A stretch of 64,000 nt of DNA from Arthrobacter pascens (lineage in GTDB: Bacteria > Actinomycetota > Actinomycetes > Actinomycetales > Micrococcaceae), in assembly GCF_030816475.1 (NCBI RefSeq), contig NZ_JAUSXF010000001.1, positions 3,720,001-3,784,000 on the forward strand. Direction: 5' to 3'. A program made the position numbers and the translations under genes. Positions 36,553 through 48,727 of the stretch are shown piece after piece; position 1 is the stretch's first letter, and the number at the start of each line of letters is the position of its first letter. The notes below the pieces were generated by a model that was not told where the DNA came from, ran no database searches, and saw only the letters and a program-made list of their open reading frames with translations.

Positions 36553-38175
36553 TCAAGGTCCTGAGGTAGCAGTACCGGCTACCGTGGCCGTACCTGCTGC
36601 CGTGTCTGTGGTGGAGGGCGCCGCAGGTGGAGCCAGGGCCGGCACGGTGGGAACCGGCTCTACAGGAACGGGCTCCACGGGAGCGGGAGCGACAGGTACC
36701 GGCTCCACAGGAACGGGCTCCGCGGGAGCGGGAGCGACAGGTACCGGATCAGCAGGAGCGGGCGCGACAGGAACGGGCTCCACAGGAGCGGGCGGCATAG
36801 GAGCGGGCGCCACAGGAACCGGCGCGACAGGAACGGGCTCCACAGGAGCGGGCGCCACAGGCACCGGCTCCACGGGAACGATCGTCGTCTGGGTCGGAGC
36901 AGGAGCGGCAGTCTCCGTGGCCGTCGGGGGCGGCGGTTCGGCGGGCAACGTGGCAGTGCCCGGTGCCGTGGGAATCGTCGTCGTCCCGCTCGGATCGGGA
37001 GCGGCGGGTTCCGTCGCCGGCGGGGCCGGCGGTTCAGCGGGCAACGTGGCAGTGCCCGTCGCCGTCGGATCCTCAGGAGAGGCGAAGGGGGAGGCTGAGG
37101 ACGTCTCCGTCGGCGTCGGGCTTGACCACGACGGCGTGCCAGGATCCGCGTCCTGCTGTGCTGCCGGCACGATGGTCTGGTCCGGCACGGGCGGTTGGAG
37201 GAATTCGTGTTCGCCGCCCAGAACTGTGTGGCTGTGATCGGGGGCAACCGGAATTGCCCAGTGGGGCGCCTGGGATGGATCCGTGGTGATGGCCGCGTAG
37301 CTGACCATAGCGATATCGGAGAGCTCATCCACTTGACTTATGGGGAGGAACGTCCAGTTGGTCGGATCGGTGTGCTTTCCGCGGAGGATGGTCTCGAAGT
37401 GCAGGTGGCAGCCCGTGGACCACCCTGTAGTGCCGACGCGTGCAATCACCTGTCCCACTTGCACCGAATCGCCGGTGTGCACTGCGATGGCTTCCAGGTG
37501 GTTGTAGGTGGTGATGAGTCCGTTCCCGTGGTCAATTTCCACTCTGTTGCCGCCGCCCCAGGGGTGCCAGCCGGCTGCCCGCACAAGGCCGCTGTCCGCG
37601 GCGTACACCCTGGTTCCGCAGGCCGCTGCGAAATCCTGTCCCAGATGGAAGTCCCCGGCAGACCCGCTAAGCGGGCTTACGCGCAGGCCGAAGGGCGAAC
37701 TCGGATGAAGGACTTCAAGTGGCGCCATGAGGGATCCCTCCGGGGGCCGCTTAAGAGCCGCGGAGGCGAGGTTGAGCTGGTGCCGCCCGTCTTTCGCAAC
37801 GGTCCGGATCAGTGTCCGGTTGAACGGGACCAGCGCCCGCGCGTCGGTCTGAATGCTGCCGGGGAGGCCATTTGCGGCATCGGCCCCAACTGCAGCAGCC
37901 GTCATGCCTCCGGGATCCGGCGCCCCCGTGGCCCCCGCCCCGGAACCCAGGGTGCTGGAGCCAACACTTCCAGACGCCGCTCCGCCCGGGTGCTTGGCCG
38001 CCCAAGGGAATCCAGCGGTGAAAAGACATGCGGCGGCGACAAACACTGTGACTGCCAGTATCCGCACGACGGCAGCACAGGCTCCCGCAAACTCCCTATC
38101 CCGGCCGGATCCCCAATGATTGCCCACTCGTTTGACTCCCGGATCGACCCGTCGGACCCCAATCCGGACGAGCAT
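36553..38175 (-). CDS. M23-family peptidase with Pro/Val/Ala-rich repeat tail
   Basis: The protein has 540 aa. A membrane segment near residues 35-60 precedes the peptidase domain. LysM repeats are absent. The LytM-type metal motifs are FHLGQDFAAACG (HxxxD) and CHLHFE (HxH), and YNHLEAIAVHTGDSVQVGQVIARVGTTG is the usual core. After residue 300 comes a Ser/Thr/Pro linker with two copies of TATLPAEPP. About 100 residues of PVPVAPAPVEP-type repeats then run to the C-terminus. It probably cleaves peptidoglycan cross-bridges outside the membrane, with the tail spanning the wall. ATG 38175 has GGGAGGG just upstream. Confidence 0.88.
   Translation of the reverse strand: MLVRIGVRRVDPGVKRVGNHWGSGRDREFAGACAAVVRILAVTVFVAAACLFTAGFPWAAKHPGGAASGSVGSSTLGSGAGATGAPDPGGMTAAAVGADAANGLPGSIQTDARALVPFNRTLIRTVAKDGRHQLNLASAALKRPPEGSLMAPLEVLHPSSPFGLRVSPLSGSAGDFHLGQDFAAACGTRVYAADSGLVRAAGWHPWGGGNRVEIDHGNGLITTYNHLEAIAVHTGDSVQVGQVIARVGTTGWSTGCHLHFETILRGKHTDPTNWTFLPISQVDELSDIAMVSYAAITTDPSQAPHWAIPVAPDHSHTVLGGEHEFLQPPVPDQTIVPAAQQDADPGTPSWSSPTPTETSSASPFASPEDPTATGTATLPAEPPAPPATEPAAPDPSGTTTIPTAPGTATLPAEPPPPTATETAAPAPTQTTIVPVEPVPVAPAPVEPVPVAPVPVAPAPMPPAPVEPVPVAPAPADPVPVAPAPAEPVPVEPVPVAPAPVEPVPVEPVPTVPALAPPAAPSTTDTAAGTATVAGTATSGP
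36640..36885. repeat. Imperfect 18-36-bp tandem repeats in the M23 gene
   Basis: On the + strand, units such as ACAGGAACGGGCTCCACAGG and GGAGCGGGAGCGACAGGTAC recur with small changes through this stretch. They encode the PVEPVPVAPAP tail of the M23 peptidase on the minus strand. Copy number is likely to vary between strains. Confidence 0.7.
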
Positions 38176-38311
38176 ACCCTCCCATGGGAACACAACGGGC
38201 CGGGCCCTGTGAACCCCGGTCCGGCTTAATTGGGGACATTTTGTGGATATGAGTGAGGGGCCGCTGACGGCCGCTTAAGCTCGGGGTGGGCTCAGCCCAG
38301 GCTTCTCCGGA

Positions 38312-38689
38312 TTAGCCCAGGCTTTCCTTAAGGAGCGAGCGGTGCACTGCCGCAGCGCTCGCATGGAGCGCGCGTCCGGCGTCGGTCAGCTCCAGGTACA
38401 AGGAGCGGCGGTCATCGGGACAGGAGCTGCGGCTCAGCAAGCCTGCCTTCTGCAGCCGGTCCACCACTTTGGACATCGCACTTTGCGTCATCGGGGTGCG
38501 CTCCCCCAGCTGCTTCATCCGGCAGGCGGATTCCACACTGTCGGCGACGAGGTCCAGGATTTCGAACTCGTTCAACCCGATGTCGAACCGCGCCTCAAGC
38601 TCGCGGTCAATCGCGCCCGCGGTCCGGAAATAGGCGCTCTGGATGTTTCGCCACTCCTCGACGAGCTGACGGTCCCTAGGTGTTGCCAT
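38312..38689 (-). CDS. MarR-family regulator
   Basis: The protein has 125 aa. The winged helix spans about 50-110 (MKQLGERTPMTQSAMSKVVDRLQKAGLLSRSSCPDDRRSLYLELTDAGRAL). It diverges from a DHA2-type drug exporter, 85 bp away. An operator-like palindrome overlaps the exporter promoter, so it is probably a local repressor released by a toxic compound. Confidence 0.92.
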   Translation of the reverse strand: MATPRDRQLVEEWRNIQSAYFRTAGAIDRELEARFDIGLNEFEILDLVADSVESACRMKQLGERTPMTQSAMSKVVDRLQKAGLLSRSSCPDDRRSLYLELTDAGRALHASAAAVHRSLLKESLG

Positions 38690-38740
38690 ACCGTGATTCT
38701 AGTTGCTCATGGAGATAAAATCCACGTCATAATATTCCTT

Positions 38741-38760
38741 GTCATTCAATGACGCGTCAT
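38741..38760. promoter_or_regulatory. MarR operator overlapping the exporter promoter
   Basis: GTCATTCAATGAC (38741-38753) is a perfect palindrome with a single central base, and ATGACGCGTCAT (38749-38760) is a second, overlapping perfect palindrome. The -35-like TTGTCA (38739-38744) and -10-like TATAGA (38760-38765) are embedded in them. The transcript would begin only a few bases before ATG 38775, so the exporter mRNA may be leaderless. Confidence 0.6.
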
Positions 38761-38774
38761 ATAGATTGTTCGCT

Positions 38775-40235
38775 ATGACCTCACTCTCCACTCTCCAAAA
38801 GACCTCACCCGGCGCGTCCGCGCCTGCAGTGTGGACTCGTGCGCAATGGATGTTGCTGCTGGTCCTCTGCACCGTTCTTGCCCTCGATGGCCTCGACGTA
38901 TCCATGGTGGGCGTGGCACTTCCGTCGATCGGGCAGGAGCTGAATCTTGGCACGGAATCGTTGCAATGGATCGTGTCCGCCTATGTGCTGGGTTACGGCA
39001 GCCTGCTGCTCCTTGGCGGCCGGATGGCCGACTTGCTGGGCCGCCGTCGGATCTTCCTGATCGCGCTCAGCGTCTTCGCTGCCGCCTCCTTGCTGGGCGG
39101 ACTCGTGGATGACCCCACGGTCCTGATCGCAACCCGTTTCGTCAAGGGCCTGGCCGCAGCCTTCACGGCGCCCACGGGGTTCTCAATCATCACCACCAAC
39201 TTCGCCGAGGGCCGCGAGCGAAACCGCGCTCTGTCAATCTTCTCCACCTTCGGTGCCAGCGGGTTTTCGCTGGGGCTGGTGGTTGGCGGCCTCATGACCA
39301 GCATGAGCTGGCGCTGGACCTTCCTCGTTTCCGTGCCGTTCGCCGTCGCCGTGGTCCTCCTCGGCCTGAAGTACATCCCGCGCGACAACCCGGCGGACCA
39401 GGAACAGGACAGCGGCCACGATGTGTGGGGCGCTGTAACGCTTGCCGCAGGAATGCTGGGACTCGTCTACACACTTGTTTCCGCTCCGGAAAAGGGCTGG
39501 GGCTCCGTGGCAACCATCGCAGGTTTCGCAGTTTCGGCCGCAATCCTGACAGCCTTCGCCGTGATCGAAAACCGAGTGAAGCACCCGCTGATCAGGTTCA
39601 GCATCCTGAGGGAGGGGTGGGTGGCCCGCGCCAACCTGAGCGCCGTCGGTCTCTTCGGCTCCTATCTCAGTTTCCAGTTCATCCTCACCCTGTACCTGCA
39701 GTCCGTCCTCGGCTGGAATCCGCTGAGCATGGCGCTGGCGCTTCTTCCCGCAGGCCTCCTGGTGGTGGCCACCGCGCCCTTCGCCGACCGGTTCATTGAC
39801 AGGTTCGGAGCGCCCAGGCTCATCGTGACAGGACTGGCCTCGCTGGCGCTGGGATATGCCCTGTTCCTCCGGGTGGGAACAACCCCCGTGTACGCTTCCG
39901 ACATCCTGCCTTCGGTCATCCTGCTCGGCATCGGATTCGCCCTGGCGTTCCCTTCCATCAACGTCCAGGCGACAGCGGGCATCCGCAACTCGGAGCAGGG
40001 CCTGGCGGCCGGGCTGATCCAGACCAGCACCCAGGTGGGCGCCGCTCTTGTACTTGCGGTGACCACAGCACTGATCTCGGGCCAGGGGCATCCGGCAGCC
40101 CAAACCCACGACGCAGCAGCAATGCTGGCGCAATACCGTCCCGGACTCATTCTCAGCGGCGCCGTTGCCATCGCCGCCCTCCTCATCGCCGCGGCTCCGT
40201 CCCGCCGACGGAAGAAGGCCGCCGCCGTCGCCTGA
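38775..40235 (+). CDS. MFS drug exporter, DHA2 (14-segment, EmrB/QacA-like)
   Basis: The protein has 486 aa with about 14 membrane segments. Motif A is GGRMADLLGRRRIFLIAL; motif C-like GASGFSLGLVVGGLM and VALPSIGQELNLGTESLQWIVSAYVLGYGSLLL are typical of DHA2 pumps. It is paired with a divergent MarR repressor. The start ATG 38775 is chosen over a TTG 12 codons upstream, which would lie in the operator. Confidence 0.92.
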   Translation: MTSLSTLQKTSPGASAPAVWTRAQWMLLLVLCTVLALDGLDVSMVGVALPSIGQELNLGTESLQWIVSAYVLGYGSLLLLGGRMADLLGRRRIFLIALSVFAAASLLGGLVDDPTVLIATRFVKGLAAAFTAPTGFSIITTNFAEGRERNRALSIFSTFGASGFSLGLVVGGLMTSMSWRWTFLVSVPFAVAVVLLGLKYIPRDNPADQEQDSGHDVWGAVTLAAGMLGLVYTLVSAPEKGWGSVATIAGFAVSAAILTAFAVIENRVKHPLIRFSILREGWVARANLSAVGLFGSYLSFQFILTLYLQSVLGWNPLSMALALLPAGLLVVATAPFADRFIDRFGAPRLIVTGLASLALGYALFLRVGTTPVYASDILPSVILLGIGFALAFPSINVQATAGIRNSEQGLAAGLIQTSTQVGAALVLAVTTALISGQGHPAAQTHDAAAMLAQYRPGLILSGAVAIAALLIAAAPSRRRKKAAAVA

Positions 40236-40336
40236 CCGCCTCACTGAACGCGGCACGGGCTACAGCCGGTCAACGCCCGCAGCCTGTCCGCCCGCAAGCC
40301 TGCAAGCGAGGGCAGGGAGTGGGTAAGAATAGGAAT

Positions 40337-41254
40337 ATGCGCAATCTCCTCAGGGAATGGCAGGGTGAACTGAAGCGTGCGTTCACCGGCAGCCCCGAAG
40401 CCCTGCCTGACTGGGTTCCGCTGCTGGCCGAAGGGGACGACGCCGGATACCACCTCCCGGGTTCGGCGGTCTGGGCGGTACACGGATCCATGCCCACCAT
40501 CGTTGCCGGTATCCGCACGCTGCTGATGCAGGCCCTCCACCCGGGTGCCCTCGCCGGAGTACATGAGCATTCCAATTTCCGGGAGGACCCGCTGGGCAGG
40601 CTGGCGCGAACCATCCGCTGGATTTTCACCGTCACTTATGGCTCCAAGGCAGCGGCCGAGGAAGCTTCCGCAAGGCTGCGGCGCCTGCATGAGCCTGTCC
40701 AGGGAAACTACAGCGACGGGCACGGAACGGTGCGGGGCTACTCCGCCAACGATCCCGAGCTGGCCCGCTGGGTCCACATCGCCTTTCTCGACGCCTTCCT
40801 TTCGGCCCACAAGATCTGGGGCGGACCCATTCCAGGAGGGCCGGATGCTTATGTCAGGGAATGGGCACAGGCGGGGCGGCTGATGGGGGTGGAGGATCCG
40901 CCGCTCACCGAAGCCGACATGCGCCAGGAGCTGGACAGCTGGTATGCCAGCGGTGATCTCCTCGTGGACGCGCGCGTCGCGGAGACCGTTGAGTTCATCC
41001 GAAACCCGCCGCTGCACCCGCTCCTTCGCCCTGGCTACCGGATAATGTTTGCCGGCGCCGTGTACAGCCTCGAGCCCAAGTACCGCGCGATGCTGGGACT
41101 CACCACGCCGCGGCTGGGCCCCGTGCCGCTTCCGGTGAAGCTGGCCACCCAAGTCACGCTCGCCGTCGTCCGCCTTGCCCTCGGCAGTGAGGGCCCCAGC
41201 GAGCAGGCTGCCCGGAGGCGGCTCCGGAGGCTTGGATATCTGCAGGAGACTTAG
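40337..41254 (+). CDS. MpaB/rubber-oxygenase-like (DUF2236) protein
   Basis: The protein has 305 aa. The family signature is GIRTLLMQALHPGALAGVHEHSNFREDPLGRLARTIRWIFTVTYGS, in which the His residues are candidate heme ligands. The helices that follow contain HIAFLDAFLSAHKIWGG and DARVAETVEFIRNPPLHPLLRPGYRIM. Relatives include latex-clearing protein and the MpaB oxygenase, but most bacterial members are uncharacterised. ATG 40337 with AGGAA upstream is preferred to an ATG six codons earlier. The gene is the last before tRNA-Ser. Confidence 0.88.
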   Translation: MRNLLREWQGELKRAFTGSPEALPDWVPLLAEGDDAGYHLPGSAVWAVHGSMPTIVAGIRTLLMQALHPGALAGVHEHSNFREDPLGRLARTIRWIFTVTYGSKAAAEEASARLRRLHEPVQGNYSDGHGTVRGYSANDPELARWVHIAFLDAFLSAHKIWGGPIPGGPDAYVREWAQAGRLMGVEDPPLTEADMRQELDSWYASGDLLVDARVAETVEFIRNPPLHPLLRPGYRIMFAGAVYSLEPKYRAMLGLTTPRLGPVPLPVKLATQVTLAVVRLALGSEGPSEQAARRRLRRLGYLQET

Positions 41255-41292
41255 CCCGCCCGGAGTGAGAATAGCTATTGTTTTGTTAATGC

Positions 41293-41329
41293 AAAAACCC
41301 GGCCCTAACAATGTCAGGGCCGGGTTTTT
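41293..41329. terminator. Bidirectional rho-independent terminator
   Basis: AAAAACCCGGCCCT (41293-41306) pairs perfectly with AGGGCCGGGTTTTT (41316-41329). The stem is flanked by A and T runs, so it can stop both the MpaB-like gene on + and the tRNA on the minus strand. Confidence 0.9.
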
Positions 41330-41332
41330 GGC

Positions 41333-41420
41333 TGGCGGAGAATGGGGGATTTGAACCCCCGAGGGCGTTAACCCAACACGCGTTCCAGGCGTGCGCCATA
41401 GGCCGCTAGGCGAATTCTCC
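41333..41420 (-). tRNA. tRNA-Ser (anticodon GGA)
   Basis: The gene is 88 bases long including an encoded CCA. The acceptor arms GGAGAAT and ATTCTCC pair fully. The anticodon stem CACGC/GCGTG frames CTGGAAC, giving GGA (41384-41386 on +). A long variable arm and a T arm GGGGG-TTCAAAT-CCCCC are present, as in class II serine tRNAs. Confidence 0.97.
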
Positions 41421-41753
41421 AGCTGCTTCCGAATCAAAAGCAGATACTAGAATACCTGAACTTCCCGGCATCGCCCAATTGGGCCGCAGGCGCCATGCAG
41501 ACGGAGATCGGGCCCGACTCCACAGCCGGCCGCGTTAACGCCAAAATGGACGCCCCCAATGCGTCCATTCCACGGTACAACGTTGAGCTGCCGGGTCCGG
41601 CCCTCCAGCCAGGCCCCGCAGCTCACAATCTTGAGATTGCCCCAATCGGTGTACATACCCATGATCCTGCCTGGCAGCCGGATAAGCAATGAAAATGCAC
41701 ATTCTTTGCCTATCTGAACCGGGCATGACTGCCCTTCTTGGCAGGATGGAGAC
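41421..41753. other. 333-bp intergenic region
   Basis: I see no gene here. Next to the tRNA, CTGCTT and AAGCAG (about 41423-41443) form a leader hairpin. ATGGACGC (41546-41553) and GCGTCCAT (41561-41568) form a perfect 8-bp hairpin. CTGCC-N6-GGCAG (41729-41744) lies just before the ribosome site GGATGGAG of the next gene. An in-frame + stretch at 41495-41692 has no ribosome site or recognisable domain. The tRNA promoter must lie in the first 50 bases. Confidence 0.5.
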
Positions 41754-42077
41754 ATGACGCAGTTGCATGCCTTGGTGGTGTACGTGCCCACATCCCATAC
41801 GGACGCCGTCCTGGCAGCCATCGGTGATGCCGGTGCCGGCCGGATCGGAAACTATTCGCATTGCTCATTTGTGACTGCCGGAACTGGCCGCTTCACGGCG
41901 CAGATGGGTGCAACCCCGTTCCTGGGTGACGTGGGAAGACCCGCGGAAGTCGCTGAGGACCGGATCGAATGCGTGGTCGACACGGAGAGGCTCGACGCCG
42001 TTGTGCTGGCTTTGCGCACCGCCCACCCCTACGAGGAGCCGGCTTTCATGAGCTGGCCAGTGGACGGCTGGCGCTGA
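41754..42077 (+). CDS. CutA1/YqfO C-terminal-like (NIF3-associated) domain protein
   Basis: The protein has 107 aa. It is a stand-alone copy of the small ferredoxin-like domain found inserted in YqfO/NIF3 proteins: ALVVYVPTSHTDAVLAAIGDAGAGRIGNYSHCSFVTAGTGRF and LDAVVLALRTAHPYEEPAF. Such domains form trimers like CutA1. The function is unknown. GGATGGAG precedes the ATG. Confidence 0.85.
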   Translation: MTQLHALVVYVPTSHTDAVLAAIGDAGAGRIGNYSHCSFVTAGTGRFTAQMGATPFLGDVGRPAEVAEDRIECVVDTERLDAVVLALRTAHPYEEPAFMSWPVDGWR

Positions 42078-42098
42078 CGGAAGCCGTGCGCGGCGCGG

Positions 42099-42128
42099 TT
42101 CAGGGCACGCCAAAAGTTCGGGTAAACT
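42099..42128 (+). promoter_or_regulatory. Promoter of the SRP RNA gene
   Basis: TTCAGG (42099-42104) and TAAACT (42123-42128) are 18 bases apart, and the mature RNA begins 8 bases after the -10 box. Confidence 0.5.
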
Positions 42129-42135
42129 TGCTGAC

Positions 42136-42223
42136 GGCCCCTCATGTGGCGTCATCCTGTCGAACTCCCCCAGGACCGGAAGGTAGCAAGGGTAAACGGG
42201 CTCTGGCGGGTGCATGGGGGGTC
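42136..42223 (+). ncRNA. ffs: Signal recognition particle RNA, small bacterial type
   Basis: The Ffh-binding signature CAGGACCGGAAGGTAGCA, with the GGAA tetraloop, is at about 42171-42188. GGCCCCTCATG (42136-42146) pairs with CATGGGGGGTC (42213-42223) using two G-U pairs to close the rod. Internal loops GTCGAACTCC and GGTAAACGGGCTCTGG match the 4.5S-type fold. The RNA directs membrane-protein ribosomes with Ffh. It sits just before dnaX, a common actinobacterial position. Confidence 0.93.
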
Positions 42224-42229
42224 TTTACT

Positions 42230-42257
42230 ATTCCCCGGGAGGCAACCCGCGGGGAAT
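42230..42257 (+). terminator. Hairpin after SRP RNA
   Basis: ATTCCCCG (42230-42237) pairs with CGGGGAAT (42250-42257). The following U content is weak. It lies between ffs and the dnaX start. Confidence 0.55.
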
Positions 42258-42292
42258 CCTGATTGTCTGCCCGGATTGGTAGGGTTTTCTCT

Positions 42293-45634
<3,342 letters not shown>

Positions 45635-45714
45635 GCGCAGCACCAGTCCTGCGCTGAGCGCACTACGCAGGCGACTGATTCACCCATCATCCAAGCCAAG
45701 CTAAAGAGGGAACT

Positions 45715-46314
45715 GTGTACGAAGGTGCGGTCCAGGAGCTGATCGACGAGCTCGGACGCCTTCCCGGTGTGGGCCCGAAATCCGCCCAGCGCCTGGCGTT
45801 CCATATCCTGGAAGCAGACCCGCAGGACATGAAGCGGCTTGTGGAAGCCATCACCACGGTGAAGGACAAGGTGAAGTTCTGCACGGTCTGCGGCAACGTC
45901 ACAGAGCAGGAGCTCTGCAACATCTGCAGGGACCCCCGGCGCGACCCTTCCATCATCTGCGTGGTGGAGGAGTCCAAAGATGTTCTGGCGGTGGAGCGAA
46001 CACGGTCCTTCCGCGGCCGTTACCACGTGCTCGGCGGAGCCATTAATCCCATCGCCGGCGTCGGTCCGGAGCAGCTGCGCATCCGAGAGCTCCTCACCAG
46101 GCTTAACGACGGCGCCGTCCAGGAAGTCATCATCGCTACTGACCCCAACCTGGAGGGTGAAGCGACGGCCACGTACCTGGCCCGCATGCTCAAGTCGATC
46201 GGCATCGCGGTCACCCGCCTCGCGTCTGGCCTGCCTGTGGGCGGGGACCTGGAATACGCAGACGAAGTCACCCTGGGACGCGCTTTCGAAGGCCGCCGCA
46301 ACGCCCTCACCTAA
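45715..46314 (+). CDS. recR: Recombination mediator RecR
   Basis: The protein has 199 aa, the family length. The helix-hairpin-helix is at the N-terminus ([20 protein letters not shown]). The zinc finger is [16 protein letters not shown]. The Toprim domain contains [16 protein letters not shown], and the Walker-like end is [12 protein letters not shown] start follows GAGGGAA. It acts with RecF/RecO to load RecA at gaps. The dnaX-recR order is widely conserved. Confidence 0.96.
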   Translation: MYEGAVQELIDELGRLPGVGPKSAQRLAFHILEADPQDMKRLVEAITTVKDKVKFCTVCGNVTEQELCNICRDPRRDPSIICVVEESKDVLAVERTRSFRGRYHVLGGAINPIAGVGPEQLRIRELLTRLNDGAVQEVIIATDPNLEGEATATYLARMLKSIGIAVTRLASGLPVGGDLEYADEVTLGRAFEGRRNALT

Positions 46315-46358
46315 AACGGGACATCGCGCCCCGCGAGAGTTATCGCACAGGTGTACAC

Positions 46359-46393
46359 CCGACTGTCCGCGGCAGGACGCCGCGGACAGTCGG
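46359..46393. terminator. Perfect 15-bp hairpin between recR and the ABC permease gene
   Basis: CCGACTGTCCGCGGC (46359-46373) pairs exactly with 46379-46393 around AGGAC. It lies between convergent genes and probably ends both transcripts, although T runs are absent. Confidence 0.6.
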
Positions 46394-46420
46394 TGCGGAT
46401 CGGGTTGGGGCCACGCCTGG

Positions 46421-47554
46421 CTAGGCGATTCGTGTTCCCCGCGCCAGCCTGCGAGCCGGAGTCCGCAGCGAACGCCAGCCAAGCCACATCAGCAGCCCGG
46501 CCAGCAGCAGCTGCAGCCCCAGACCCAGCGGCCATAACGGAGTGGCCTGGCCGAGGTACCGCGGCTTAGCCTCCCCGTTCGCGCAGGGATAGGTGCCATC
46601 CGGGCCGGCCATGGCGTAACGGGCTCCCTGGCTGATGTTTTCGATCGCTCCCACGGAGGAATAACCCATCTGAGCTGTCCTGTCAGGATAAGGAATGGCA
46701 TCCGCCACCACCACATAAGGGTTCATGGCCAACAGCCAGGCCACGCGCTCGGTGTGCATGGCAGGCTGCTCCCGGAGCGGACCCGAACAGGTGTACTCCG
46801 GTTCAACCGGCCCCTGCGCCGATGAGAGATATTCCCTGTACTGCGCCTGGTTGGCCATGACGGTGCCCTGGGTGAGTCCCGTGCCGAGCCCGAACGAAAT
46901 CAGCGTGCCGAAGACCAGCCCCGCGACGGCCAGATAGGTGACCACGATGGAGAACAACGGCCGTCCGGCCAAAGCCGAGATCCCGACACCTACGGCACAG
47001 ACAATGCCGACTTCAACGGCCAGCATCAGCAGGGCCACCAGGACGTGACCCGGAGTCATGCCACCAAGGGCGACGCCGATGATCAGGAACGGCGTACTCG
47101 TCACAAGGAAGGCCAGCGCCGCCACCCAGGCTGCGAAGAACTTCCCCCACACGATTTGGCCTGGCCGGAGCAACGTCACCTGCAGGATGGCCAGGGTTCC
47201 GGCAGCCCGGTCACCGTTGACGGCATTCGCGGACAGCGCCGGTGCCACCAACAGGGCGAACAGGAGGACAAACGCCAGCACCACCTCGAAGATCATGGAT
47301 CCGGGACCCGTAGCTTCCGCTGGTGCAAGCCCCCCATATGCGCGCTGGGCGGCCTGCGAGGCATTCCAGCTGGCCCATGTCAGCCAGGTCACGAGTCCTG
47401 TCAGGATGAACCAGATGGCCAGCATGATGTACCAGCCGCGGGACCTCAGCCGCTGTTTCAGCTCCAGGACCAACACATCCCTGATTCCTGCAAAGTAGCC
47501 ACCAGCCAGCACGGGGGCGCCCCAATCCTTCCGACTGTCAGTCACCTGGCTCAT
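46421..47554 (-). CDS. ABC-2 type transporter permease
   Basis: The protein has 377 aa with about six membrane segments and a periplasmic loop of about 80 residues (ANQAQYREYLSSAQGPVEPEYTCSGPL...) before the last. Features such as APALSANAVNGDRAAGTLAILQVTLLRPGQIVWGKFFAAW are typical of NatB/ABC-2 exporters. It overlaps the ATPase gene by four bases (ATGA at 47551-47554). The transported substrate is unknown. Confidence 0.88.
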   Translation of the reverse strand: MSQVTDSRKDWGAPVLAGGYFAGIRDVLVLELKQRLRSRGWYIMLAIWFILTGLVTWLTWASWNASQAAQRAYGGLAPAEATGPGSMIFEVVLAFVLLFALLVAPALSANAVNGDRAAGTLAILQVTLLRPGQIVWGKFFAAWVAALAFLVTSTPFLIIGVALGGMTPGHVLVALLMLAVEVGIVCAVGVGISALAGRPLFSIVVTYLAVAGLVFGTLISFGLGTGLTQGTVMANQAQYREYLSSAQGPVEPEYTCSGPLREQPAMHTERVAWLLAMNPYVVVADAIPYPDRTAQMGYSSVGAIENISQGARYAMAGPDGTYPCANGEAKPRYLGQATPLWPLGLGLQLLLAGLLMWLGWRSLRTPARRLARGTRIA

Positions 47555-48522
47555 CGCCGCTCCCCTTCAAGATTCATGTATGTCTCTTCCAGCGCACCTG
47601 AGGCCGGGGCAAAGGAGCTGACCCCCACGCCGGCGAGCACCAGGTCGCGAAGGAGCCGCGCGGCGTCGTCGTCGTTCAGCAGCAGAAGACTGAACGCAGG
47701 CCGGCGGCCGTCCTCAACCCGGAACGCAAGCCCCAGTTCGGTGAGTTTGGCGGCCAATGCCTCGCTGTCCGTCGCCGATACGGCGTAACGCCGGCCCGAG
47801 GCTGCCGCCTCTTCCGTGGTCTGCTGCCTGACGGTCCGGCCCTGGTTGACGAACACTGCGCCGTCGGCGATCTCATCGAGTTCACTGAGGACGTGCGAGG
47901 AGACCACCACCGCCTTGCCTGCAGCGGCCAGCTGCCTCAGCATGGTCCGCAGTTCCACCCGGGACCCGGGATCGAGTCCGGACGCGGGTTCATCAAGGAG
48001 CAGTACCGATGGATCGTGGATGAGTGCGCGTCCCAGACTGAGTCGCTGCTGCTGGCCCCGGGAGAGCACACGGGCCGGCTGGTCCGCAAGGTCACTGAGG
48101 CGGACCCGGTCAAGCATCATGGAAACCCGCTGCCCAATTCCGGCGCTAGGAAGCCGGTAAAAGCGGGCCATTTGCGTCAGGATTTCACGGGCGGTCAACG
48201 ATTCCCAGACGCCCAGCGTGTCAGGCATCCAGCCGATCCTGCTTCGGACTTCAGCCCGGTGGTGTACGGGATCAAGCCCGCCCACGCTGATCGTGCCGGA
48301 ATCCGGCGCCAGCAAGGATGCCAGCATCAGGAGCAGTGTGGTCTTCCCGGCCCCGTTGGGACCGATCAGGGCCGTCACTTTGCCCGCCGGGGCGTGAAAA
48401 TCCATGTGCTCGACGGCATGCACCCGGCCAAAGCTCCGGCTCACCGCCGTCGCTGTGATGCTGCCGGAATTCCCACTCACCGGCTGAGCCGGATGGCCGG
48501 CTGCGTCTTGTCTTATTGCCAT
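47551..48522 (-). CDS. ABC transporter ATP-binding protein (CcmA/NatA-like exporter)
   Basis: The protein has 323 aa from ATG 48522; ATG 48558 is an alternative, and the ribosome site is poor for both. Walker A is GPNGAGKTT, the signature is VLSRGQQQRLSLGRAL, Walker B is VLLLDEPASGLDP, and the switch is VVVSSHVLSEL. A 100-residue C-terminal extension is common in DrrA/NatA-type exporters. It works with the overlapping permease. Confidence 0.92.
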   Translation of the reverse strand: MAIRQDAAGHPAQPVSGNSGSITATAVSRSFGRVHAVEHMDFHAPAGKVTALIGPNGAGKTTLLLMLASLLAPDSGTISVGGLDPVHHRAEVRSRIGWMPDTLGVWESLTAREILTQMARFYRLPSAGIGQRVSMMLDRVRLSDLADQPARVLSRGQQQRLSLGRALIHDPSVLLLDEPASGLDPGSRVELRTMLRQLAAAGKAVVVSSHVLSELDEIADGAVFVNQGRTVRQQTTEEAAASGRRYAVSATDSEALAAKLTELGLAFRVEDGRRPAFSLLLLNDDDAARLLRDLVLAGVGVSSFAPASGALEETYMNLEGERR

Positions 48523-48727
48523 TCCTTGCGCACCTGTCCCCCAAGTCTCTGCATGCATACTGACTATGCAATCCTACGCCCGAGGCGCCGGACAGCGACT
48601 CCGCCCCAGGGCTGAGATTCGGTCACAATTCAACGGCGACGGCGGGCGGCGATAAACTGGGCGAACAAGTCGCGCCCGCAAGGCCGCCTGCCTCCAGAAC
48701 TCCCATTGATCCAGCGAAGGTTCGCGC

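Noticed and set aside
36640..36885. CRISPR or noncoding satellite
   Set aside because: The units keep the reading frame of the M23 tail and encode Pro/Val/Ala repeats.
37195..38229. Open frame on + opposite the M23 peptidase
   Set aside because: It mirrors the catalytic region of the peptidase and shows no motif of its own.
39234..40256. Open frame on the minus strand opposite the DHA2 exporter
   Set aside because: The composition is that of a shadow frame, and the + frame carries the transporter motifs.
41447..41861. Minus-strand open frames upstream of the CutA-like gene
   Set aside because: They overlap a convincing + gene and lack ribosome sites.
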